From Onchocerca volvulus (lineage: Eukaryota > Nematoda > Chromadorea > Rhabditida > Onchocercidae), in contig HG738140.1 in assembly GCA_000499405.2 (NCBI GenBank), positions 15,639,097 to 15,703,096 of the forward strand: DNA of 64,000 bases, read 5' to 3'. Positions 1 to 12,877 of the stretch are shown here, piece by piece (positions within the stretch are counted from its first letter, which is position 1; each line of letters starts with the position of its first letter). The position numbers and the translations under genes are program-made. Under the pieces are notes generated by a model. It ran no database searches and was not told the DNA's origin. It saw only the letters and a program-made list of their open reading frames with translations.

Positions 1-3000
1 TCACGTCATGCCAAGTCAGCAGAGATCTGTTTTGACCCTTGTGCTACCACGCCAAGTCAGCAGACATTTGTTATAACCCTTATGCTACCCAAAAATTTTT
101 ATTTATAATATATTGAAAAGTCGTTATTTCTTGAGAATATGTTTTGTTTTTCTATCTTTCCAATGATTCTCTGTAAATGTGCATGTAGAATGCCGCAGTT
201 TGTCACGTCATGCCAAGTCAGCAGAGATCTGTTTTGACCCTTGTGCTACCACGCCAAGTCAGCAGACATTTGTTATAACCCTTATGCTACCCAAAAATTT
301 TTATTTATAATATATTGAAAAGTCGTTATTTCTTGAGAATATGTTTTGTTTTTCTATCTTTCCAATGATTCTCTGTAAATGTGCATGTAGAATGCCGCAG
401 TTTGTCACGTCATGCCAAGTCAGCAGAGATCTGTTTTGACCCTTGTGCTACCATGCCAAGTCAGCAGACATTTGTTATAACCCTTATGCTACCCAAAAAT
501 TTTTATTTATAATATATTGAAAAGTCGTTATTTCTTGAGAATATGTTTTGTTTTTCTATCTTTCCAATGATTCTCTGTAAATGTGCATGTAGAATGCCGC
601 AGTTTGTCACGTCATGCCAAGTCAGCAGAGATCTGTTTTGACCCTTGTGCTACCAGGCCAAGTCAGCAGACATTTGTTATAACCCTTATGCTACCCAAAA
701 ATTTTTATTTATAATATATTGAAAATTCATTATATCTTGAGAATATGTTTTGTTTTTCTATCTTTTCCAGTGAATCTCTTTAAATGTGATATGTAGAATG
801 CCGCAGTTTGTCACGTCATGCCAAGTCAGCAGAGATCTGTTATGACCCTTGTGCTACCAGGCCAAGTCAGCAGACATTTGTTATAACCCTTATGCTACCC
901 AAAAATTTTCATTTATAATATATTGAAAAGTCGTTATTTCTTGAGAATATGTTTTGTTTTTCTATCTTTCCAATGATTCTCTGTAAATGTGCATGTAGAA
1001 TGCCGCAGTTTGTCACGTCATGCCAAGTCAGCAGAGATCTGTTTTGACCCTTGTGCTACCACGCCAAGTCAGCAGACATTTGTTATAACCCTTATGCTAC
1101 CCAAAAATTTTTATTTATAATATATTGAAAAGTCGTTATTTCTTGAGAATATGTTTTGTTTTTCTATCTTTCCAATGATTCTCTGTAAATGTGCATGTAG
1201 AATGCCGCAGTTTGTCACGTCATGCCAAGTCAGCAGAGATCTGTTTTGACCCTTGTGCTACCACGCCAAGTCAGCAGACATTTGTTATAACCCTTATGCT
1301 ACCCAAAAATTTTTATTTATAATATATTGAAAAGTCGTTATTTCTTGAGAATATGTTTTGTTTTTCTATCTTTCCAATGATTCTCTGTAAATGTGCATGT
1401 AGAATGCCGCAGTTTGTCACGTCATGCCAAGTCAGCAGAGATCTGTTTTGACCCTTGTGCTACCACGCCAAGTCAGCAGACATTTGTTATAACCCTTATG
1501 CTACCCAAAAATTTTTATTTATAATATATTGAAAAGTCGTTATTTCTTGAGAATATGTTTTGTTTTTCTATCTTTCCAATGATTCTCTGTAAATGTGCAT
1601 GTAGAATGCCGCAGTTTGTCACGTCATGCCAAGTCAGCAGAGATCTGTTTTGACCCTTGTGCTACCACGCCAAGTCAGCAGACATTTGTTATAACCCTTA
1701 TGCTACCCAAAAATTTTTATTTATAATATATTGAAAAGTCGTTATTTCTTGAGAATATGTTTTGTTTTTCTATCTTTCCAATGATTCTCTGTAAATGTGC
1801 ATGTAGAATGCCGCAGTTTGTCACGTCATGCCAAGTCAGCAGAGATCTGTTTTGACCCTTGTGCTACCACGCCAAGTCAGCAGACATTTGTTATAACCCT
1901 TATGCTACCCAAAAATTTTCATTTATAATATATTGAAAAGTCGTTATTTCTTGAGAATATGTTTTGTTTTTCTATCTTTCCAATGATTCTCTGTAAATGT
2001 GCATGTAGAATGCCGCAGTTTGTCACGTCATGCCAAGTCAGCAGAGATCTGTTTTGACCCTTGTGCTACCACGCCAAGTCAGCAGACATTTGTTATAACC
2101 CTTATGCTACCCAAAAATTTTTATTTATAATATATTGAAAAGTCGTTATTTCTTGAGAATATGTTTTGTTTTTCTATCTTTCCAATGATTCTCTGTAAAT
2201 GTGCATGTAGAATGCCGCAGTTTGTCACGTCATGCCAAGTCAGCAGAGATCTGTTTTGACCCTTGTGCTACCAGGCCAAGTCAGCAGACATTTGTTATAA
2301 CCCTTATGCTACCCAAAAATTTTTATTTATAATATATTGAAAAGTCGTTATTTCTTGAGAATATGTTTTGTTTTTCTATCTTTCCAATGATTCTCTGTAA
2401 ATGTGCATGTAGAATGCCGCAGTTTGTCACGTCATGCCAAGTTAGCAGAGATCTGTTTTGACCCTTGTGCTACCAGGCCAAGTCAGCAGACATTTGTTAT
2501 AACCCTTATGCTACCCAAAGATTTTCGGTTATAATATATTGAAAAGTCGTTATTTCTTGAGAATATGTTTTGTTTTTCTATCTTTCCAGTGATTCTCTGT
2601 AAATGTGCATGTAGAATGCCGCAGTTTGTCACGTCATGCCAAGTCAGCAGAGATCTGTTTTGACCCTTGTGCTACCACGCCAAGTCAGCAGACATTTGTT
2701 ATAACCCTTATGCTACCCAAAAATTTTTATTTATAATATATTGAAAAGTCGTTATTTCTTGAGAATATGTTTTGTTTTTCTATCTTTCCAATGATTCTCT
2801 GTAAATGTGCATGTAGAATGCCGCAGTTTGTCACGTCATGCCAAGTCAGCAGAGATCTGTTTTGACCCTTGTGCTACCACGCCAAGTCAGCAGACATTTG
2901 TTATAACCCTTATGCTACCCAAAAATTTTTATTTATAATATATTGAAAAGTCGTTATTTCTTGAGAATATGTTTTGTTTTTCTATCTTTCCAATGATTCT

Positions 3001-6000
3001 CTGTAAATGTGCATGTAGAATGCCGCAGTTTGTCACGTCATGCCAAGTCAGCAGAGATCTGTTTTGACCCTTGTGCTACCACGCCAAGTCAGCAGACATT
3101 TGTTATAACCCTTATGCTGCCCAAAAATTTTTATTTATAATATATTGAAAAGTCGTTATTTCTTGAGAATATGTTTTGTTTTTCTATCTTTCCAGTGATT
3201 CTCTGTAAATGTGCATGTAGAATGCCGCAGTTTGTCACGTCATGCCAAGTCAGCAGAGATCTGTTTTGACCCTTGTGCTACCACGCCAAGTCAGCAGACA
3301 TTTGTTATAACCCTTATGCTACCCAAAAATTTTTATTTATAATATATTGAAAAGTCGTTATTTCTTGAGAATATGTTTTGTTTTTCTATCTTTCCAATGA
3401 TTCTCTGTAAATGTGCATGTAGAATGCCGCAGTTTGTCACGTCATGCCAAGTCAGCAGAGATCTGTTTTGACCCTTGTGCTACCACGCCAAGTCAGCAGA
3501 CATTTGTTATAACCCTTATGCTACCCAAAAATTTTTATTTATAATATATTGAAAAGTCGTTATTTCTTGAGAATATGTTTTGTTTTTCTATCTTTCCAAT
3601 GATTCTCTGTAAATGTGCATGTAGAATGCCGCAGTTTGTCACGTCATGCCAAGTCAGCAGAGATCTGTTTTGACCCTTGTGCTACCACGCCAAGTCAGCA
3701 GACATTTGTTATAACCCTTATGCTACCCAAAAATTTTTATTTATAATATATTGAAAAGTCGTTATTTCTTGAGAATATGTTTTGTTTTTCTATCTTTCCA
3801 ATGATTCTCTGTAAATGTGCATGTAGAATGCCGCAGTTTGTCACGTCATGCCAAGTCAGCAGAGATCTGTTTTGACCCTTGTGCTACCACGCCAAGTCAG
3901 CAGACATTTGTTATAACCCTTATGCTGCCCAAAAATTTTTATTTATAATATATTGAAAAGTCGTTATTTCTTGAGAATATGTTTTGTTTTTCTATCTTTC
4001 CAATGATTCTCTGTAAATGTGCATGTAGAATGCCGCAGTTTGTCACGTCATGCCAAGTCAGCAGAGATCTGTTTTGACCCTTGTGCTACCAGGCCAAGTC
4101 AGCAGACATTTGTTATAACCCTTATGCTACCCAAAAATTTTTATTTATAATATATTGAAAAGTCGTTATTTCTTGAGAATATGTTTTGTTTTTCTATCTT
4201 TCCAATGATTCTCTGTAAATGTGCATGTAGAATGCCGCAGTTTGTCACGTCATGCCAAGTCAGCAGAGATCTGTTTTGACCCTTGTGCTACCACGCCAAG
4301 TCAGCAGACATTTGTTATAACCCTTATGCTACCCAAAAATTTTTATTTATAATATATTGAAAAGTCGTTATTTCTTGAGAATATGTTTTGTTTTTCTATC
4401 TTTCCAATGATTCTCTGTAAATGTGCATGTAGAATGCCGCAGTTTGTCACGTCATGCCAAGTCAGCAGAGATCTGTTTTGACCCTTGTGCTACCACGCCA
4501 AGTCAGCAGACATTTGTTATAACCCTTATGCTACCCAAAAATTTTTATTTATAATATATTGAAAAGTCGTTATTTCTTGAGAATATGTTTTGTTTTTCTA
4601 TCTTTCCAATGATTCTCTGTAAATGTGCATGTAGAATGCCGCAGTTTGTCACGTCATGCCAAGTCAGCAGAGATCTGTTTTGACCCTTGTGCTACCACGC
4701 CAAGTCAGCAGACATTTGTTATAACCCTTATGCTACCCAAAAGTTTTCATTTATAGTATATTGAAAAGTCGTTATTTCTTGAGAATATGTTTTGTTTTTC
4801 TATCTTTCCAATGATTCTCTGTAAATGTGCATGTAGAATGCCGCAGTTTGTCACGTCATGCCAAGTCAGCAGAGATCTGTTTTGACCCTTGTGCTACCAC
4901 GCCAAGTCAGCAGAGATCTGTTATGACCCTTGTGCTACCCAGAAATTTTTATTTATAATATATTGAAAAGTCGTCATTTCTTGAGAATATGTTTTGTTTT
5001 TCTATCTTTCCAATGATTCTCTGTAAATGTGCATGTAGAATGCCGCAGTTTGTCACGTCATGCCAAGTCAGCAGAGATCTGTTTTGACCCTTGTGCTACC
5101 ACGCCAAGTCAGCAGACATTTGTTATAACCCTTATGCTACCCAAAAATTTTTATTTATAATATATTGAAAAGTCGTTATTTCTTGAGAATATGTTTTGTT
5201 TTTCTATCTTTCCAATGATTCTCTGTAAATGTGCATGTAGAATGCCGCAGTTTGTCACGTCATGCCAAGTCAGCAGAGATCTGTTTTGACCCTTGTGCTA
5301 CCACGCCAAGTCAGCAGACATTTGTTATAACCCTTATGCTACCCAAAAATTTTTATTTATAATATATTGAAAAGTCGTTATTTCTTGAGAATATGTTTTG
5401 TTTTTCTATCTTTCCAATGATTCTCTGTAAATGTGCATGTAGAATGCCGCAGTTTGTCACGTCATGCCAAGTCAGCAGAGATCTGTTTTGACCCTTGTGC
5501 TACCACGCCAAGTCAGCAGACATTTGTTATAACCCTTATGCTACCCAAAAATTTTTATTTATAATATATTGAAAAGTCGTTATTTCTTGAGAATATGTTT
5601 TGTTTTTCTATCTTTCCAATGATTCTCTGTAAATGTGCATGTAGAATGCCGCAGTTTGTCACGTCATGCCAAGTCAGCAGAGATCTGTTTTGACCCTTGT
5701 GCTACCACGCCAAGTCAGCAGACATTTGTTATAACCCTTATGCTACCCAAAAATTTTTATTTATAATATATTGAAAAGTCGTTATTTCTTGAGAATATGT
5801 TTTGTTTTTCTATCTTTCCAATGATTCTCTGTAAATGTGCATGTAGAATGCCGCAGTTTGTCACGTCATGCCAAGTCAGCAGAGATCTGTTTTGACCCTT
5901 GTGCTACCACGCCAAGTCAGCAGACATTTGTTATAACCCTTATGCTACCCAAAAATTTTTATTTATAATATATTGAAAAGTCGTTATTTCTTGAGAATAT

Positions 6001-9000
6001 GTTTTGTTTTTCTATCTTTCCAATGATTCTCTGTAAATGTGCATGTAGAATGCCGCAGTTTGTCACGTCATGCCAAGTCAGCAGAGATCTGTTTTGACCC
6101 TTGTGCTACCACGCCAAGTCAGCAGACATTTGTTATAACCCTTATGCTACCCAAAAATTTTTATTTATAATATATTGAAAAGTCGTTATTTCTTGAGAAT
6201 ATGTTTTGTTTTTCTATCTTTCCAATGATTCTCTGTAAATGTGCATGTAGAATGCCGCAGTTTGTCACGTCATGCCAAGTCAGCAGAGATCTGTTTTGAC
6301 CCTTGTGCTACCACGCCAAGTCAGCAGACATTTGTTATAACCCTTATGCTACCCAAAAATTTTTATTTATAATATATTGAAAAGTCGTTATTTCTTGAGA
6401 ATATGTTTTGTTTTTCTATCTTTCCAATGATTCTCTGTAAATGTGCATGTAGAATGCCGCAGTTTGTCACGTCATGCCAAGTCAGCAGAGATCTGTTTTG
6501 ACCCTTGTGCTACCACGCCAAGTCAGCAGACATTTGTTATAACCCTTATGCTACCCAAAAATTTTTATTTATAATATATTGAAAAGTCGTTATTTCTTGA
6601 GAATATGTTTTGTTTTTCTATCTTTCCAATGATTCTCTGTAAATGTGCATGTAGAATGCCGCAGTTTGTCACGTCATGCCAAGTCAGCAGAGATCTGTTT
6701 TGACCCTTGTGCTACCACGCCAAGTCAGCAGACATTTGTTATAACCCTTATGCTACCCAAAAATTTTCATTTATAATATATTGAAAAGTCGTTATTTCTT
6801 GAGAATATGTTTTGTTTTTCTATCTTTCCAATGATTCTCTGTAAATGTGCATGTAGAATGCCGCAGTTTGTCACGTCATGCCAAGTCAGCAGACATTTGT
6901 TATAACCCTTATGCTACCCAAAAATTTTTATTTATAATATATTGAAAAGTCGTTATTTCTTGAGAATATGTTTTGTTTTTCTATCTTTCCAATGATTCTC
7001 TGTAAATGTGCATGTAGAATGCCGCAGTTTGTCACGTCATGCCAAGTCAGCAGAGATCTGTTTTGACCCTTGTGCTACCACGCCAAGTCAGCAGACATTT
7101 GTTATAACCCTTATGCTACCCAAAAATTTTTATTTATAATATATTGAAAAGTCGTTATTTCTTGAGAATATGTTTTGTTTTTCTATCTTTCCAATGATTC
7201 TCTGTAAATGTGCATGTAGAATGCCGCAGTTTGTCACGTCATGCCAAGTCAGCAGAGATCTGTTTTGACCCTTGTGCTACCACGCCAAGTCAGCAGACAT
7301 TTGTTATAACCCTTATGCTACCCAAAAATTTTTATTTATAATATATTGAAAAGTCGTTATTTCTTGAGAATATGTTTTGTTTTTCTATCTTTCCAATGAT
7401 TCTCTGTAAATGTGCATGTAGAATGCCGCAGTTTGTCACGTCATGCCAAGTCAGCAGAGATCTGTTTTGACCCTTGTGCTACCACGCCAAGTCAGCAGAC
7501 ATTTGTTATAACCCTTATGCTACCCAAAAATTTTTATTTATAATATATTGAAAAGTCGTTATTTCTTGAGAATATGTTTTGTTTTTCTATCTTTCCAATG
7601 ATTCTCTGTAAATGTGCATGTAGAATGCCGCAGTTTGTCACGTCATGCCAAGTCAGCAGAGATCTGTTTTGACCCTTGTGCTACCACGCCAAGTCAGCAG
7701 ACATTTGTTATAACCCTTATGCTACCCAAAAATTTTTATTTATAATATATTGAAAAGTCGTTATTTCTTGAGAATATGTTTTGTTTTTCTATCTTTCCAA
7801 TGATTCTCTGTAAATGTGCATGTAGAATGCCGCAGTTTGTCACGTCATGCCAAGTCAGCAGAGATCTGTTTTGACCCTTGTGCTACCACGCCAAGTCAGC
7901 AGACATTTGTTATAACCCTTATGCTACCCAAAAATTTTTATTTATAATATATTGAAAAGTCGTTATTTCTTGAGAATATGTTTTGTTTTTCTATCTTTCC
8001 AATGATTCTCTGTAAATGTGCATGTAGAATGCCGCAGTTTGTCACGTCATGCCAAGTCAGCAGAGATCTGTTTTGACCCTTGTGCTACCACGCCAAGTCA
8101 GCAGACATTTGTTATAACCCTTATGCTACCCAAAAATTTTTATTTATAATATATTGAAAAGTCGTTATTTCTTGAGAATATGTTTTGTTTTTCTATCTTT
8201 CCAATGATTCTCTGTAAATGTGCATGTAGAATGCCGCAGTTTGTCACGTCATGCCAAGTCAGCAGAGATCTGTTTTGACCCTTGTGCTACCACGCCAAGT
8301 CAGCAGACATTTGTTATAACCCTTATGCTACCCAAAAATTTTTATTTATAATATATTGAAAAGTCGTTATTTCTTGAGAATATGTTTTGTTTTTCTATCT
8401 TTCCAATGATTCTCTGTAAATGTGCATGTAGAATGCCGCAGTTTGTCACGTCATGCCAAGTCAGCAGAGATCTGTTTTGACCCTTGTGCTACCACGCCAA
8501 GTCAGCAGACATTTGTTATAACCCTTATGCTACCCAAAAATTTTTATTTATAATATATTGAAAAGTCGTTATTTCTTGAGAATATGTTTTGTTTTTCTAT
8601 CTTTCCAATGATTCTCTGTAAATGTGCATGTAGAATGCCGCAGTTTGTCACGTCATGCCAAGTCAGCAGAGCTCTGTTTTGACCCTTGTGCTACCATGCC
8701 AAGTCGGCAGAGATCTGTTATGACCCTTGTGCTACACAAAAATTTTCATTTATAATATATTGAAAAGTCGTTATTTCTTGAGAATATGTTTTGTTTTTCT
8801 ATCTTTCCAATGATTCTCTGTAAATGTGCATGTAGAATGCCGCAGTTTGTCACGTCATGCCAAGTTAGCAGAGATCTGTTTTGACCCTTGTGCTACCAGG
8901 CCAAGTCAGCAGACATTTGTTATAACCCTTATGCTACCCAAAAATTTTTATTTATAATATATTGAAAAGTCGTTATTTCTTGAGAATATGTTTTGTTTTT

Positions 9001-10262
9001 CTATCTTTCCAATGATTCTCTGTAAATGTGCATGTAGAATGCCGCAGTTTGTCACGTCATGCCAAGTCAGCAGAGATCTGTTTTGACCCTTGTGCTACCA
9101 CGCCAAGTCAGCAGACATTTGTTATAACCCTTATGCTACCCAAAAATTTTTATTTATAATATATTGAAAAGTCGTTATTTCTTGAGAATATGTTTTGTTT
9201 TTCTATCTTTCCAATGATTCTCTGTAAATGTGCATGTAGAATGCCGCAGTTTGTCACGTCATGCCAAGTCAGCAGAGATCTGTTTTGACCCTTGTGCTAC
9301 CACGCCAAGTCAGCAGACATTTGTTATAACCCTTATGCTACCCAAAAGTTTTCGGTTATAATATATTGAAAAGTCGTTATTTCTTGAGAATATGTTTTGT
9401 TTTTCTATCTTTCCAATGATTCTCTGTAAATGTGCATGTAGAATGCCGCAGTTTGTCACGTCATGCCAAGTCAGCAGAGATCTGTTTTGACCCTTGTGCT
9501 ACCACGCCAAGTCAGCAGACATTTGTTATAACCCTTATGCTACCCAAAAATTTTTATTTATAATATATTGAAAAGTCGTTATTTCTTGAGAATATGTTTT
9601 GTTTTTCTATCTTTCCAATGATTCTCTGTAAATGTGCATGTAGAATGCCGCAGTTTGTCACGTCATGCCAAGTCAGCAGAGATCTGTTTTGACCCTTGTG
9701 CTACCACGCCAAGTCAGCAGACATTTGTTATAACCCTTATGCTACCCAAAAATTTTCATTTATAATATATTGAAAAGTCGTTATTTCTTGAGAATATGTT
9801 TTGTTTTTCTATCTTTCCAATGATTCTCTGTAAATGTGCATGTAGAATGCCGCAGTTTGTCACGTCATGCCAAGTCAGCAGAGATCTGTTTTGACCCTTG
9901 TGCTACCACGCCAAGTCAGCAGACATTTGTTATAACCCTTATGCTACCCAAAAATTTTTATTTATAATATATTGAAAAGTCGTTATTTCTTGAGAATATG
10001 TTTTGTTTTTCTATCTTTCCAATGATTCTCTGTAAATGTGCATGTAGAATGCCGCAGTTTGTCACGTCATGCCAAGTCAGCAGAGATCTGTTTTGACCCT
10101 TGTGCTACCATGCCAAGTCGGCAGAGATCTGTTATGACCCTTGTGCTACACAAAAATTTTCATTTATAGTATATTGAAAACAAAACATATTCTTGAGAAT
10201 GTTTTGTTTTTCTATCTTTCCAATGATTCTCTGTAAATGTGCATGTAGAATGCCGCAGTTTG
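1..10262. repeat. Satellite array core, 202-bp monomer
   Basis: Fifty-one head-to-tail monomers can be counted from the recurring box TCACGTCATGCC. Its starts fall at 1, 203, 405, 607, 811, 1013 and so on to 10062, nearly always 202 bp apart (204 at 607-811, 161 at 6871-7032, 201 at the end). Each monomer holds two adjacent 41-bp sub-repeats, both containing GCCAAGTCAGCAGA; the first continues GATCTG, which contains a BglII-type AGATCT, and the second continues CATTTG. An A/T-rich spacer with TTGAGAATATGTTTTG follows. Most monomers are identical or differ at a few positions, such as the base pair before GCCAAGTC (AC, AT or AG) and ATTTTTATTT versus ATTTTCATTT. This indicates recent amplification or ongoing homogenisation. 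No long open frame or coding pattern is seen. The array runs off the left edge, so its true length is unknown. Confidence 0.98.
6871..7031. repeat. Contracted 161-bp monomer inside the core array
   Basis: This single monomer carries only one 41-bp sub-repeat. The TCACGTCATGCC box runs directly into the second-type sub-repeat (GCAGACATTTG), so the unit is exactly 41 bp shorter than its neighbours. It looks like an unequal exchange between the two sub-repeats of a 202-bp unit, and it links the core monomer to the ~160-bp monomers at the right edge. Confidence 0.95.
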
Positions 10263-12650
10263 TCACGTCATGCCAAGTCAGCAGAGATCTGTTTTGACGC
10301 TTGTACTACCCAAAATTTTCATTTATAGTATATTGAAAACAAAACATATTCTTGAGAATGTTTTGTTTTTCTATCTTTCCAATGATTCTCTGTAAATGTG
10401 CATGTAGAATGCCGCAGTTTGTCACGTCATGCCAAGTCAGCAGACATTTGTTATAACCCTTATGCTACCCAAAGATTTTCGGTTATAATATATTGAAAAG
10501 TCGTTATTTCTTGAGAATATGTTTTAGATTTCTATCTTTTCCAATGAATCTCTATAAATATGATATGTAGAATGCCGCAGTTTGTCACGTCATGCCAAGT
10601 CAGCAGAGATCTGTTTTGACGCTTGTACTACCCAAAATTTTCATTTATAGTATATTGAAAACAAAACATATTCTTGAGAATGTTTTGTTTTTCTATCTTT
10701 CCAATGATTCTCTGTAAATGTGCATGTAGAATGCCGCAGTTTGTCACGTCATGCCAAGTCAGCAGAGATCTGTTTTGACGCTTGTACTACCCAAAAGTTT
10801 TCATTTATAGTATATTGAAAACAAAACATATTCTTGAGAATGTTTTGTTTTTCTATCTTTCCAATGATTCTCTGTAAATGTGCATGTAGAATGCCGCAGT
10901 TTGTCACGTCATGCCAAGTCAGCAGAGATCTGTTTTGACGCTTGTACTACCCAAAAGTTTTCATTTATAGTATATTGAAAACAAAACATATTCTTGAGAA
11001 TGTTTTGTTTTTCTATCTTTCCAATGATTCTCTGTAAATGTGCATGTAGAATGCCGCAGTTTGTCACGTCATGCCAAGTCAGCAGACATTTGTTATAACC
11101 CTTATGCTACCCAAAGATTTTCGGTTATAATATATTGAAAAGTCGTTATACTTGCGAATATATTTTAGATTTCTATCTTTTCCAATGAATCTCTATAAAT
11201 ATGATATGTAGAATGCCGCAGTTTGTCACGTCATGCCAAGTCAGCAGAGATCTGTTTTGACGCTTGTACTACCCAAAAGTTTTCATTTATAGTATATTGA
11301 AAAGTCGTCATTTCTTGAGAATATGTTTTGTTTTTCTATCTTTCCAATGATTCTCTGTAAATGTGCATGTAGAATGCCGCAGTTTGTCACGTCATGCCAA
11401 GTCAGCAGAGATCTGTTTTGACGCTTGTACTACCCAAAAGTTTTCATTTATAGTATATTGAAAACAAAACATATTCTTGAGAATGTTTTGTTTTTCTATC
11501 TTTCCAATGATTCTCTGTAAATGTGCATGTAGAATGCCGCAGTTTGTCACGTCATGCCAAGTCAGCAGAGATCTGTTTTGACGCTTGTACTACCCAAAAG
11601 TTTTCATTTATAGTATATTGAAAACAAAACATATTCTTGAGAATGTTTTGTTTTTCTATCTTTCCAATGATTCTCTGTAAATGTGCATGTAGAATGCCGC
11701 AGTTTGTCACGTCATGCCAAGTCAGCAGACATTTGTTATAACCCTTATGCTACCCAAAGATTTTCGGTTATAATATATTGAAAAGTCGTTATTTCTTGAG
11801 AATATGTTTTAGATTTCTATCTTTTCCAATGAATCTCTATAAATATGATATGTAGAATGCCGCAGTTTGTCACGTCATGCCAAGTCAGCAGAGATCTGTT
11901 TTGACGCTTGTACTACCCAAAATTTTCATTTATAGTATATTGAAAACAAAACATATTCTTGAGAATGTTTTGTTTTTCTATCTTTCCAATGATTCTCTGT
12001 AAATGTGCATGTAGAATGCCGCAGTTTGTCACGTCATGCCAAGTCAGCAGAGATCTGTTTTGACGCTTGTACTACCCAAAAGTTTTCATTTATAGTATAT
12101 TGAAAACAAAACATATTCTTGAGAATGTTTTGTTTTTCTATCTTTCCAATGATTCTCTGTAAATGTGCATGTAGAATGCCGCAGTTTGTCACGTCATGCC
12201 AAGTCAGCAGAGATCTGTTTTGACGCTTGTACTACCCAAAAGTTTTCATTTATAGTATATTGAAAACAAAACATATTCTTGAGAATGTTTTGTTTTTCTA
12301 TCTTTCCAATGATTCTCTGTAAATGTGCATGTAGAATGCCGCAGTTTGTCACGTCATGCCAAGTCAGCAGAGATCTGTTATAGCCCTTATGCTGCCTAAA
12401 AGTTTTCATTCATAATATATTGAAAAGTCGTTATACTTGCGAATATATTTTAGATTTCTATCTTTTCCAATGAATCTCTATAAATATGATATGTAGAATG
12501 CCACAGTTTGTTACGTCATGCCAAGTGAGCAGAGATCTGTTATGACCCTTATGCTACCCAAAAATTTTCATTAATAGGATGTTGAATAGTCATTATTGTT
12601 TGTGTTTTAGATTTTTATCTTTTCCAATGAATCTCTGTAAATGTGATGTG
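10263..12650. repeat. Satellite array edge: ~160-bp monomers in a ~642-bp higher-order unit
   Basis: Box starts at 10263, 10422, 10585, 10744, 10904, 11064, 11226, 11387, 11547, 11707, 11870, 12029, 12189, 12349 and 12511 give 159-163 bp monomers with a single sub-repeat. Two kinds alternate. One has GACGCTTGTACTACCC and AAAACAAAACATATTCTTG. The other has CGGTTATAATATATTG and TTAGATTTCTATC. The second kind recurs at 10422, 11064 and 11707, each followed by three of the first kind. This gives three successive four-monomer units of 642, 643 and 642 bp. From 12349 the copies diverge, and similarity fades at about 12,650, the right end of the array. Confidence 0.93.
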
Positions 12651-12877
12651 TGAAAGCAGCCTTAGCATGGTATCATCTGCTTTTGGTCATCTATATTTTT
12701 CATCTTTCATCATCTGCGAGGCTAGCCACAATAGTTCAACATACAGACCACCTACATGCGAAAAGTGCAGTTTTTTTTTTTTTTTTTTTTTCATTTATTT
12801 TGCTGAAAAGTTTTTGGCTTATCAAGGAATTATGCGGAAGGATATTAGCTTTGTCTTGATGAGATTATGAGATTTTC
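12651..12877. other. Transition from satellite to unique sequence
   Basis: No gene is seen here. A run of about 21 T residues lies at 12,771-12,791. The sequence has no further satellite match and leads into the GC-richer island at 12.9 kb. Confidence 0.6.

Noticed and set aside
12194..12409. 71-residue minus-strand frame in the satellite
   Set aside because: It is made entirely of satellite monomer sequence and is open only because local variants remove stops.
1..12650. CRISPR-like repetitive array
   Set aside because: The whole 160-202 bp unit is repeated head to tail; there is no short repeat with unique spacers, and the context is eukaryotic.
1..12650. TCACGTCA box of the satellite as a CREB/ATF-type or CENP-B site
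   Set aside because: It is conserved in most monomers but differs from TGACGTCA and bears no resemblance to the CENP-B box; conservation follows from array homogenisation.
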